From Promethearchaeota archaeon (GTDB lineage: Archaea; Asgardarchaeota; Lokiarchaeia; Sigyniarchaeales; SOKP01), in contig JAHPZE010000004.1 of NCBI GenBank assembly GCA_019058365.1, positions 124,001-188,000 of the forward strand: a stretch of DNA of 64,000 nucleotides. The letters run 5' to 3'. Shown in pieces: positions 23,664 through 33,354 of the stretch. How positions within the stretch are numbered: position 1 is the stretch's first letter; every line of letters starts with the position of its first letter. Below the pieces are notes generated by a model. It was not told the origin of the DNA. It ran no database searches and saw only the letters and a list, made by a program, of their open reading frames with translations. Made by a program: the position numbers and the translations under genes.

Positions 23664-26515
23664 TCAAGTTTTTCTATTTTATTTTTAAGTTCAATTAATT
23701 GGTTCTTTATTTTTTCTGGAACATCTGATTTCAATTCTATTTTATTAATGAAATTGACTAACTCTGTAATTTTATCCTTTTTATCAATAGGTTCAAATAA
23801 ACTTGTCTGTATATATTTTATCTTTTTAGGAATTTTATTCCCCTTAGATTCAATATTAAATGCTAATTCTTTAACATTTTCTTTTTTTTCATCCAGATCC
23901 TTTCTAATTTTGCTTAAATCTTCACTATATTCACTCAGCGATTCTTTAATAGCCTTTAATTCAGTGTTTAATTTATTAAGCTCATTTTTTTTTTCATTAA
24001 TAATTTTATCATAGTGCTTTCCTGTAGAGATATTTTCCCCATTTTCTCTTACTGTTGTTCTAAATGAATCTTTTTCTTCTATTTGTTCAAGGATTTCAAA
24101 TGCTCTTATTATCACATCATCTGGAATCCCTGCTAATTTAGCTACATGAATACCATAGGATTTATCTGTACTTCCCGGTTTTAATGTTCTCACAAAATTT
24201 ATACTGCCGTCGTCATTTTCAATAATATCTAAATGATAATTTTTTACTCCTGGTAAATTTATTTCTGTTAATTGATGATAATGGGTACTAAATAAAGTTT
24301 TAATTTTTAACTCATGGAGTTTTTCAAGAGTAGCCATTGCTATACTCTGACCATCACTAGTGCTTGTTCCCCTTCCTAATTCATCTATTATTATAAGGCT
24401 TTTTGGTGTAGCATAATTTAAAATTTTAGCTGTTTCAGTCATCTCAATCATAAAAGTGCTTAATTTTCGAGCTAGGTCATCTGAAGCCCCTATTCGTGTA
24501 AAAATTTGATCAATAATTCCAATTGTGGCGGATTTTGCTGGAACAAAGCAACCCATCTGCGCTATAATACATATTAAGGCTACCTGTCGTAAATATGTAG
24601 ATTTTCCAGCCATATTAGGGCCAGTAATAATTAATAATTGATCATTTTCATTATCTAAATAACAATCATTAGGAATAAATTGCTCATCCATATTTATTTG
24701 TTCAACTACGGGATGTCTACCATCCTTAATTATGATTTTGTTTTCTTTATAGATAATTGGTCTACAATAATTATAATTTTCTGCAACTTCAGCAAAACAT
24801 GCGAGAACATCAATGATTGCTATATTTTGCGCAGTTTCAAGGATATTTTTAGTTTCTTTTTCAACTTTTTCTCGAATAGTATTGAAAATTTCATATTCTA
24901 AGTCATTGATTTTTTCTTCAGCATTCACAATTTTATCTTCAAGTTCTTTTAATTTTTTAGTTGTATATCTTTTTGCATTTTTGAGCGTTGCTCTTTCAAC
25001 GTATTCTTCGGGAACCTTTCCGATATTGCTCAGAGTTCTCAATGTAATTTCGATATAATAACCAAGGATATTGTTAAATCCAACTTTTAACCCTGTTGTT
25101 AAGTTCCACCGCTTCTTCTGCTCTTGTTCATATTCTAAAACATATTTTTTTCCATTATGAATTATATCCCTAAGCTGATCTACTTCATTGTTAAAACCAT
25201 CTTTTATAAGATTCCCTTCTCTGATTGTGGTTGGGGGATTATCTTTTATTGAGACATTAATTAAGTTTTTTATATCATTAAAAGCTCCAATTTTTGAAAC
25301 AAATTTGAAAATTTCAGGAATCTCTGCTTTTTCCAATAATTCTTTAATTTTTGGAATTATTTCTAATGAATTTTTAATATTAATTAAATCTCGAGCATTT
25401 GTACGGCCAATATAATTAATTCTATTAATGAATCTCTCAAGATCACCAATAACTCTCAAATCCTCTCTTAAATCTGATCTTAAAAAGATATCATCCTTAA
25501 ATTTCTGAACTACATTAAGTCTCTGATTTATTTCATCAACATCTGTTAAAGGTTGGAGAATAAACTTTTTTAATAAACGTGCTCCCATGGGTGTATATGT
25601 GTGGTTGAAGATAGAATATAATGTAGAATCTTTTCCTCTCTCCCATAAAGAATTAATCAATTCTAAATTTCTTTGAGTAATATAGTCTAAGTGTAATATA
25701 TTTTTTTCTTGGATGAGATTAATTTTATAAATATTAGGGATTATGTCTCGTTGGGAGTCCTTTAAAAAAGCTAATAGCCCTCCAATAGCTTGAATTGCCA
25801 TCTCTTTTCCTTCTAGACCAAAGCTATTCAGATTTGTAATTTGAAAATGACGTGTAATTAGCGTATAAGCCTCATCATATAAAAAAACATGATCTTCATA
25901 GGTTTTTATGATTGCTTTTGTTAGATCTGTTAAAAGTATAAAAAGTCTTTCGTCTTTTTTTAGTTCGGGAGGAACAATTAATTCAACTGGATCAAATTGA
26001 GAAAGCAAGCTAAGTAATTTTTCCTGTGGATCTTGTTCTTTACTTAAGAATTCTGTTGCAACGAATTCTCCTGTAGATATATCAGTAAAAGCAACGCCAT
26101 ATCCATTTCTTTCTTTTACCATAGACCCAATATAATTATTTTCATTCGATTTTAACAAATTTGGTTCTATTATTGTACCTGGTGAAAGTATTCGAGTTAC
26201 TCCTCGTTTAACAATTCTTCCCTTCACTGTAGCAGGATCTTCTAATTGATCGACTATGACTAACGTTTCACCAAGATTCATAAGATTGTTAAAATAATTA
26301 TGACCCGAATGGTGCGGAATTCCTGCCAAAGGAACCTCTCCTCTTTTCGTAAGAGTTATTCCTAAAAGTTTTGAAATTCTTTCTGCATCATTATAGAAGA
26401 ATTCATAGAAATCACCCATTCGATATGCAATGAGATCCTCTGGAGGAAACCTTTTACGAATAGAATACCAATGTTTCAACATAGGAGTTAGTTTCTTAGG
26501 GTTTATTTCCTCCAT
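23660..26515 (-). CDS. mutS: DNA mismatch repair protein MutS
   Basis: 951 residues. The mismatch-recognition motif is GDFYEFFYNDAERIS near 33-47, with the Phe-x-Glu pair. The Walker A motif is GPNMAGKSTYLRQ near 630, Walker B is IIDELGRGTSTSDG, and FSTHYHQL follows. The last 150 residues form a charged, partly coiled tail longer than in typical bacterial MutS. It works with MutL encoded nearby. MutS1 is found in only some archaea, so acquisition from bacteria in the lineage is likely. Confidence 0.96.
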   Translation of the reverse strand: MEEINPKKLTPMLKHWYSIRKRFPPEDLIAYRMGDFYEFFYNDAERISKLLGITLTKRGEVPLAGIPHHSGHNYFNNLMNLGETLVIVDQLEDPATVKGRIVKRGVTRILSPGTIIEPNLLKSNENNYIGSMVKERNGYGVAFTDISTGEFVATEFLSKEQDPQEKLLSLLSQFDPVELIVPPELKKDERLFILLTDLTKAIIKTYEDHVFLYDEAYTLITRHFQITNLNSFGLEGKEMAIQAIGGLLAFLKDSQRDIIPNIYKINLIQEKNILHLDYITQRNLELINSLWERGKDSTLYSIFNHTYTPMGARLLKKFILQPLTDVDEINQRLNVVQKFKDDIFLRSDLREDLRVIGDLERFINRINYIGRTNARDLINIKNSLEIIPKIKELLEKAEIPEIFKFVSKIGAFNDIKNLINVSIKDNPPTTIREGNLIKDGFNNEVDQLRDIIHNGKKYVLEYEQEQKKRWNLTTGLKVGFNNILGYYIEITLRTLSNIGKVPEEYVERATLKNAKRYTTKKLKELEDKIVNAEEKINDLEYEIFNTIREKVEKETKNILETAQNIAIIDVLACFAEVAENYNYCRPIIYKENKIIIKDGRHPVVEQINMDEQFIPNDCYLDNENDQLLIITGPNMAGKSTYLRQVALICIIAQMGCFVPAKSATIGIIDQIFTRIGASDDLARKLSTFMIEMTETAKILNYATPKSLIIIDELGRGTSTSDGQSIAMATLEKLHELKIKTLFSTHYHQLTEINLPGVKNYHLDIIENDDGSINFVRTLKPGSTDKSYGIHVAKLAGIPDDVIIRAFEILEQIEEKDSFRTTVRENGENISTGKHYDKIINEKKNELNKLNTELKAIKESLSEYSEDLSKIRKDLDEKKENVKELAFNIESKGNKIPKKIKYIQTSLFEPIDKKDKITELVNFINKIELKSDVPEKIKNQLIELKNKIEKLD

Positions 26516-27184
26516 AATTTAATCATTAGAAAGTTAAATGAGAATAATCATCAATATAATCTATTATAACAGTAATTTAATAATAAACGCATTTGTTAAA
26601 TTTTTAATAACAATAATAATGAAGATAATTTGATTTTTTATTATTCTTAGGAGACCTCCAAAATAATAAGAAATTACCTAAGATTTTAAACTATAATTTC
26701 AGAATTTAACCAATCTTTTGAAATTACGTGCTTTATAATCAAATCTTGGCATTTTAGGTAGTTTTGTCCTTGTTCTATGTTTTTTAAGTATCATATATCT
26801 AAAATCTGCATTCTTCCTGAGGATTTCCGCCTTATCATTTTAAATCTATGATAATAAAATACAATTACGATTAGCTCAAAGAATATCAATGTATCTAAAA
26901 TGTCTCTGAGTCAAGTGAAAATAGAATTGAATAGAGAGATTCATTGACAAATCTGTAAAAGTTACATTAAAAAAATATGTATAAGAAATCCAGCAATATG
27001 ATTCCTATAAAGAAATCATTAAATAATAAGTTATTCTCTTATTATCCTTTATTATTTTTATTTTAACAAATTTAAAATTTTACCAAATTATTAAATACAA
27101 CTTTTGCTTCCATTATTTGGGATATTAAATTTTACTTATTAGATATAAGATATAGTATAAGATTTATAAAAAAGGTAATTAAAA
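26516..27184. other. Intergenic region before the first PAS kinase
   Basis: 669 bases between divergent genes. A minus-strand frame at 26699-26839 is the only coding-like trace. Near 27100-27180 are several TATA-like strings before the kinase start. Confidence 0.45.
26699..26794 (-). pseudogene. Possible small basic ORF or gene-end remnant
   Basis: 31 codons: MILKKHRTRTKLPKMPRF, then DYKARNFKRLVKF. The frame is open for 15 more codons upstream (to 26839) with a coding-like composition but no start. It may be the 3' end of a decayed gene encoding a basic protein, or a short real peptide. No family is recognised. Confidence 0.2.
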
Positions 27185-30100
27185 TTGTCAGATTCAGTTG
27201 ATAAATCAATAATTTCAGAGCAAAAGTTTGAAACTCTCTTTAAAGGTATGCCTTTTCCTTTATATGTTTGGAAAATAATTGAGAACGATTTGATTTTGGT
27301 TGAGTATAATTATTCCGCTGAAAAAATAACTAATGGTCAAATTAAAAACTATTTAGGATGTAAAGCGTCAGAATTTTATAAAGACCAATTTGAATTATAT
27401 GAAGGACTTTATCAATGTGTAAATTCTCAATGTGATGTTTTCAAGGAAGTTAAATCTATTTGTATAACTTCAGGAGAAGAAAAGTTTTTATCTGTTTATT
27501 ATAATTATATCCCTCCTGATTTAGTTTTAGTTCAAACAGGAGATATTACGGAACGGAAGAAAACAGAACAAAAATTGAAAGCGTCCGAAGAAAAATATAA
27601 GAGTATAGCTGAATTTTTACCAGATATTATCTATGAGATTGATAAAAGTGGGAAGTTGTCTTATGTTAATCCTGAGGGTTATGAAAAATTTAATTATCAA
27701 AAAGATGAAGTCATAGGAAAGATGAGTATGATTCAATTTGTTCTACCTGAGCAAAGAGAAAAATTAATCAGAAACGTAAATAAATTCTTTTCAGGGGAAT
27801 TAATTGAGCCAGATATATATACTTTTCAAAAAAAAGATGGAACCACTTTTTATGGGAGGGTACATTCACGTCCTATCTATAAAGAAGGAAAGATCGTAGG
27901 GATAAGGGGAGTACTTCATGATATTCATGAATTAGTTGAAATTGAAGAAAGATTAAAAAAATTAAATTTGGAATTAGAAAAAAGAGTTGAAGAAAGGACA
28001 AAGGAATTAAGAGAATCCGAAGAACAATATCGTACTATAATAAATTCTTTAGCTGATCCTCTAGATGTCGTAGATAGAGATTTAAAGATTCTCCTGATTA
28101 ATCCTGCTTTTGAATTATGGCTCGATAATTTAGGTATTGAGAAAAATGTTGTAGGAAAGATTATTTTTGAAGCGTTCCCATTCTTACCAAAAGAAATTCG
28201 CGAGGATTATAAGCAAATTTTCGATACTGGAAAACTTCAATCTAGTGAAGGGAGCACTTTTATAGATGATAAAGTAATCATTACTGAAACACTTAGAATT
28301 CCAATTTTTAAGGAAGGGCATGTTAATCAAGTAATGGTTATTACAAGAGATATAACTGAGCGAAAAAGGGCAGAAATGAAAATAAAAGAGTCAGAAGAAA
28401 AATACCGCCTTCTAACAGAAAATATCAATGATCTAATCGCTGTTATAGATGATAAATTCCAAATCGAATATATTAATGAAGAGGTCCATAAGAAAGTATT
28501 AGGTACAACCATAAATGATCTATTAGGAAAAAATATTTTGGATTTTGTGAATCCTGATGATAGAGTGAAAGGGTTTAATTCGTTACTGAATGGCATTAAA
28601 AATAAAGAAGGAATGATGGATATAAGAGTTTTGAATCGAACAGGTCATTACATTTGGTTTGAAGTAAAAGGAAAGGCTTTTTTAGATAATAAAGGAGAAT
28701 TAAAAGGAATATTGATTGCAAGAGATATTACAGAGCGTAAACAAGCAGAAGAAAAGCTTCGAGAGAGTGAAGAACGTTACCGTACATTGGTTGAGACTAT
28801 GACTGACGGGTTAGCTGCCATAGATGAAAATAATAACTTTACCTACATTAATATAAGTTTCAGCAAGATGATTGGATACTCCAATGATGAACTTCTTGGT
28901 ACCCAGGTCTTCAATTATCTTGATAAAAAGAATCAAAGTATAGTAGAAGAACAGTTAAAGCAGCGAAGGAAAGGAGTAACAAAACCCTATGAGCTTGTAT
29001 GGACTCGGAAAGACAGACATAAAGTTTACACAATTATGGCTCCAAAACCGCTTATTGATGTAGAAGGAAATTATGTAGGGGCCTTTGGGGTGATCACAAA
29101 CATTACTGAACGTATAATAGCAGAACAAAAATTGATGGAATCTGAAGCGAAATATCGCAATTTATTCGAAAGCTCTCCTGCTATGATTGTTTTAATAAAC
29201 CCGAATGGAAAGATAATTGACGTAAATCCAGCAACACTGGCACAATATGGATTTGAAAGAAACGATTTTATAAATAAGGATTTTAATGAGCTAAATAACT
29301 ATCTACCGGAGAATTTGCCTTTTTTGGTAAAGAAATTTAAAGAACTATTAATTGAAGGCATCTTGGAACCTATTGAACTTCCATTTTATACCAAAGACAA
29401 AAATATCATTTGGGTTAATATTCAAGGATCTTCAGTAAAGATTGGTGATGAAACTTATATTCAAACAGTAATACAAGATATTAATGAGCGGAAAATGGCA
29501 GAATTAAAAATAAAGGAATCAGAAGAGAAATTAAAAACATTAAATGATACTTTTCTAAAATTCACAGATGATCCCCTTAAAAATATACAATTACTTGTCG
29601 AAGCAGCAGGAAAACTAATTTCTAGTGAATGTGCTACGTATAATAAACTAATTGATGTAAATGGAAAAGAAATATTAAAAACTATTGCAATATGGCAAGA
29701 ACCAACAGACCTTAAACGCGAAGATAATCCAATTGGGCATATATTTACAGACATAATCAATATGGGTCTCGATGAGATTGTCATATTAAAGGATTTAGAC
29801 AAAACAAAATATGCGAAAACTGATCCAAATGTTCAAAAATATAATTTAAAACAATATTGCGGTATTGCAATAAGACTAAATAATAAACCAATTGCATCCT
29901 TTTGCCTATTGTATACGAAAAATAGAGAAATGAGTGAGGTCGATAAAGATATAATAAGAATTCTAGCTAAATCGGCTTCTATTGAGGAACAACGGTTATA
30001 TTCTTATCAACAAATTAAAGAATCTGAACATAAATTTAAATTAATTTTTGATTCTATCCCAGATCTCTTTTTCTTAATAAATAAAGAGACAAGAATTTTA

Positions 30101-31477
30101 TCATTTAGAGGAAGAGAAGAAGATTTCTATGTACCATCAGAGAAATTAATAAATAGTAAATTAAACGAACTACTTCCGGGAGATCTTGCTGATCGTAATT
30201 ATATTGCTGCTCAGAAAACATTATTAACAAAACAACCTCAGATAATCGAATATGAATTACCAATATATGGAGTAAATAGATATTTTGAGGCACGTCATCT
30301 TTATTTTTCTGAAAATCAAGTGGCTATATTTATACGTGAAATAACAGCTCGTAAAAAAGCAGAACAAGAATTAATTCAATCAGAAGAAAAATATAGACAA
30401 CTATTTGAGAATTCCCCCGAAATAATTGTATTAACAAGCCCAGATGGAGTTATTTTAGACGTTAATTCAGGTATTGAAAAAACTCTCGGTTTTAAAAAAG
30501 AAGAAGTAATAGGACACCCTTATTACAAATTTGGGATATGTGATTCAAATCAAATATCTATAATTAAACACAGATATGAAGATTCATTATTAGGAAAAAG
30601 AAAAAAGTTTGAGGAATTCCAAGTAAAAAGAAAAGATGGCAGTAGTTTATGGGTTTTATATCAGACTACAATTGTCAAATTAGGAAATCAACATTGTATT
30701 CTTACTATGGCACAAGATATCACTGAGATAAAAAAGGCAGAAAAATTAATTGAACAAGAACTTATTAAACTTAAAGAACTTGATGATATAAAAAATGAAT
30801 TGATTACTCGAGCTTCGCATGAATTAAAGACACCATTAACCTCTATTTTAGGTTCTACAGATTTACTCTTAACTTTATATCATGATGCTTACAATAATGA
30901 AATAAAAGAACTTATTAATATGATACATAAAGGAGCAAAAAGATTAGAAAATTTAATCAAAAATACAATAGATATTTCACTTATAGAGTCAAAAACTATC
31001 TCTTTTAGGAGAACAAGGGAGGATATTGGGAAACTTATTAATGAATGTATGGATGATTTGATATATTTAGCTGACAAAAGGGAATTATCATTTGAAATTA
31101 ATATCCAAGAAAATGTTTTTATTCAAATTGATAAAAATAAAGTTATACAAGTAATAAAAAATATAATATCGAATGCTATAAAAAATACACCTCTAAAAGG
31201 AAAAGTTTCAATCAATTTAAAAAGAATGAAAAAATATATAGAGATATCAATAAAGGATACAGGTGTAGGATTTACTGGAACTGAATTACAAAGAATTTTT
31301 CAAAAATTTGGAAAAATTGAAAGATATGGTAAAGATTTCGATGTGGATATAGAAGGTCCAGGACTTGGATTATATCTAGCAAAACAAATCATTGAAATGC
31401 ATAAAGGCAAAATTTGGGCAGAATCTGAAGGATTACATAAGGGAGCAACTTTTATTATCGAATTACCAATTGACTAA
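27185..31477 (+). CDS. Large soluble multi-PAS/GAF sensor histidine kinase
   Basis: 1430 residues from a TTG with a GGTAA site ahead. I count eight PAS domains linked by DITERK...ESEEKYR connectors and one GAF domain (about 780-935). Then follow HisKA (RASHELKTPLTS near 1215) and HATPase (ISNAIKNTPLKGK, DTGVGF, GPGLGLYLAKQI). It has no signal peptide, membrane helix or receiver domain, so it senses inside the cell. It shares the tail motif FGKIERYGK with the kinases at 33355 and 36013. No response regulator is encoded nearby; output is unknown. Confidence 0.9.
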   Translation: MSDSVDKSIISEQKFETLFKGMPFPLYVWKIIENDLILVEYNYSAEKITNGQIKNYLGCKASEFYKDQFELYEGLYQCVNSQCDVFKEVKSICITSGEEKFLSVYYNYIPPDLVLVQTGDITERKKTEQKLKASEEKYKSIAEFLPDIIYEIDKSGKLSYVNPEGYEKFNYQKDEVIGKMSMIQFVLPEQREKLIRNVNKFFSGELIEPDIYTFQKKDGTTFYGRVHSRPIYKEGKIVGIRGVLHDIHELVEIEERLKKLNLELEKRVEERTKELRESEEQYRTIINSLADPLDVVDRDLKILLINPAFELWLDNLGIEKNVVGKIIFEAFPFLPKEIREDYKQIFDTGKLQSSEGSTFIDDKVIITETLRIPIFKEGHVNQVMVITRDITERKRAEMKIKESEEKYRLLTENINDLIAVIDDKFQIEYINEEVHKKVLGTTINDLLGKNILDFVNPDDRVKGFNSLLNGIKNKEGMMDIRVLNRTGHYIWFEVKGKAFLDNKGELKGILIARDITERKQAEEKLRESEERYRTLVETMTDGLAAIDENNNFTYINISFSKMIGYSNDELLGTQVFNYLDKKNQSIVEEQLKQRRKGVTKPYELVWTRKDRHKVYTIMAPKPLIDVEGNYVGAFGVITNITERIIAEQKLMESEAKYRNLFESSPAMIVLINPNGKIIDVNPATLAQYGFERNDFINKDFNELNNYLPENLPFLVKKFKELLIEGILEPIELPFYTKDKNIIWVNIQGSSVKIGDETYIQTVIQDINERKMAELKIKESEEKLKTLNDTFLKFTDDPLKNIQLLVEAAGKLISSECATYNKLIDVNGKEILKTIAIWQEPTDLKREDNPIGHIFTDIINMGLDEIVILKDLDKTKYAKTDPNVQKYNLKQYCGIAIRLNNKPIASFCLLYTKNREMSEVDKDIIRILAKSASIEEQRLYSYQQIKESEHKFKLIFDSIPDLFFLINKETRILSFRGREEDFYVPSEKLINSKLNELLPGDLADRNYIAAQKTLLTKQPQIIEYELPIYGVNRYFEARHLYFSENQVAIFIREITARKKAEQELIQSEEKYRQLFENSPEIIVLTSPDGVILDVNSGIEKTLGFKKEEVIGHPYYKFGICDSNQISIIKHRYEDSLLGKRKKFEEFQVKRKDGSSLWVLYQTTIVKLGNQHCILTMAQDITEIKKAEKLIEQELIKLKELDDIKNELITRASHELKTPLTSILGSTDLLLTLYHDAYNNEIKELINMIHKGAKRLENLIKNTIDISLIESKTISFRRTREDIGKLINECMDDLIYLADKRELSFEINIQENVFIQIDKNKVIQVIKNIISNAIKNTPLKGKVSINLKRMKKYIEISIKDTGVGFTGTELQRIFQKFGKIERYGKDFDVDIEGPGLGLYLAKQIIEMHKGKIWAESEGLHKGATFIIELPID

Positions 31478-31626
31478 GTATTCAGTAATATGTTTTTTAC
31501 ATTACTAGTTTGTCCGAAAGAAGGTTTTATTAAAAAAAATACGAGAACATTACTAACTACTAATGCTAATAGACTTATTACTAAAATTTTTAAGATTTTC
31601 TTGTTAGATTTTGACATAATTATCAT
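31474..31626 (-). CDS. Possible 50-aa single-span membrane protein
   Basis: ATG at 31624-31626; the stop is a TAG overlapping the kinase stop on the other strand. The sequence is basic at the start (MSKSNKKILK), then a helix ILVISLLALVVSNVLVFFLI, then a short polar tail. The architecture is that of a small membrane protein or a type II anchor. It is too short for confidence. Confidence 0.35.
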   Translation of the reverse strand: MIIMSKSNKKILKILVISLLALVVSNVLVFFLIKPSFGQTSNVKNILLNT

Positions 31627-31690
31627 GTAAAATTAATTGAATTTAGCAATCAATAATAAATAGTTCTAAAAAACATTTTTTATTATTATG

Positions 31691-32536
31691 TTATAAATGT
31701 TTTTCAAGCCATACAAACATATCTTGATATACTTGAGCTCTGCCCTTTTCATTCCATAACTCATGGAGAAATCCATCATATTCTCGATAAGTCTTGTCTT
31801 TACTTCCAATTTGTTCGAAAAATTCTTTTGACTTTTCTTTATCTATAATCTTATCATCACCAGCTTGCATTATTAATACAGGGCATAGTAAATTTGATGC
31901 ATTATCGATCGCCCATTTTGAAAATCTATCAATTTCTGTGGCCGATTTGGCTGAAATTACTTCAATTTTGTGTTTATCTACAATATGTTGTCGTAAGATT
32001 TTTAAATCACTTGTTAATTGATTCTGATCAATAATATTATCTAATATCTTATTAGGAGCTAATTTAACAAGAGTTTTTGATAGTGATTTTATAACTTTTT
32101 TTCCCATTGATAGTTTTAAAAACATACCTAAAAGTGGTGAGGAAACTAATACTCCTGATAATTTCGGGTGATGTATTGCATAAATTAAACCAACTAAACC
32201 TCCAAAAGAATGACCCATCAAAAATATTTTTTTTTCTTTAGCAATTTCGCGGATTAAATCCATAAAAAGAAGTGTATCTTTTTGGATGTGATCCATGCTC
32301 TCTATATGGCCGAGTAAATCACCAGTGTTTCTCCAATGTCCCCGTAAATCAAATGCGTAAACGGCATATCCTTTATTTGTGAAATATTCCGCAAGAATTT
32401 TTAATCTATCAGAATGAGTTCCCCATCCATGAATTGCTATGATATAAGCTTTAATTTCTCCAGAGTCAGGCAACCAATATTGATAGAATAATTTTTTCAA
32501 TTCCCTTCCTTCAAAATATCCAGTTTCATTTTTCAT
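31691..32536 (-). CDS. Alpha/beta hydrolase, lysophospholipase/monoacylglycerol lipase type
   Basis: 281 residues. The nucleophile elbow is GHSFGG (near 115). The acid lies in MQAGDDKIID, and the His is in GFLHELWNE. An N-terminal HGWGTHSDR supplies the oxyanion region. No signal peptide is seen. It matches the MGL/PldB-like hydrolases that act on lipid esters; the real substrate is unknown. It lies alone between plus-strand genes. Confidence 0.82.
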   Translation of the reverse strand: MKNETGYFEGRELKKLFYQYWLPDSGEIKAYIIAIHGWGTHSDRLKILAEYFTNKGYAVYAFDLRGHWRNTGDLLGHIESMDHIQKDTLLFMDLIREIAKEKKIFLMGHSFGGLVGLIYAIHHPKLSGVLVSSPLLGMFLKLSMGKKVIKSLSKTLVKLAPNKILDNIIDQNQLTSDLKILRQHIVDKHKIEVISAKSATEIDRFSKWAIDNASNLLCPVLIMQAGDDKIIDKEKSKEFFEQIGSKDKTYREYDGFLHELWNEKGRAQVYQDMFVWLEKHL

Positions 32537-32746
32537 ATTTATATCACTTAGACTTTCAAATGAGTATTTTTTGGGTTAATGATAATTTATAATATCCATA
32601 TCTTCTTAATATTATTGCTTTAATGAATTGATAATTAAATTTCCATTTAAAAATAATGCTCATAATAGAAATTTAAAAAAATTTTTATATTATTGGGTAA
32701 ATTTCATAATAAATAATATCTATTCAATTATCTTGGGTTTTATATT

Positions 32747-33334
32747 TTGAGTGAAACAGAAAATATTGAAATCACAATCCATGGTAGAGGGGGAATGGGA
32801 GTTGTTACGTGTGCGGAAATTATTGCAGAAGCTGCTTATTTAAGTGGTAATTTTGTTGATGTACACGCATATCCTTCATTTGGAGCTGAAAGAAGAGGTG
32901 CTCCCGTTCAAGCGTATGCTAAACTCTCTAGAACGGGTACTATATGGGATAGAGCTCAAATAGAAAATCCAAATGTTTTAATAATATTCGATGAGACCGT
33001 TTTAAATCAAGAAATTGCTTTTTCTCTTAGACAAGAGGGATTTTTTATTATAAACTCTGAAAAGGACCCTGAATTTTTTGTTAAGTTATTTGACTTAAGT
33101 AGTGATACCAAAATAGTTGCCGCAGATATTAGTAAACTAGCAATAGAGAAAGATCTAACTATTGAGGGAAATCCAGTAATTAATACTCCTATTCTTGGTT
33201 TACTTTCAAAAGCAATACCTGATTTAAATTTAAACAATTTAAAAACAGTTGTTGTTAAACGTATGGGTGAAAAAATAGGTAAACTCAATTATGAATTAAT
33301 TGAACAAGGCTATAATTTAGCTAAAATTTTATAA
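32747..33334 (+). CDS. porC: 2-oxoacid:ferredoxin oxidoreductase, gamma subunit
   Basis: 195 residues from a TTG start. It contains TIHGRGGMGVVTCAEIIAEA and YPSFGAERRGAPV, hallmarks of the gamma subunit. It is the missing partner of the delta, alpha and beta genes at 39370-41864, but 6 kb and two minus-strand kinase genes separate them. Gamma forms part of the CoA-binding side of the complex. Its length is normal. Confidence 0.9.
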   Translation: MSETENIEITIHGRGGMGVVTCAEIIAEAAYLSGNFVDVHAYPSFGAERRGAPVQAYAKLSRTGTIWDRAQIENPNVLIIFDETVLNQEIAFSLRQEGFFIINSEKDPEFFVKLFDLSSDTKIVAADISKLAIEKDLTIEGNPVINTPILGLLSKAIPDLNLNNLKTVVVKRMGEKIGKLNYELIEQGYNLAKIL

Positions 33335-33354
33335 TCTTCTTATCCAGAGTGTTT

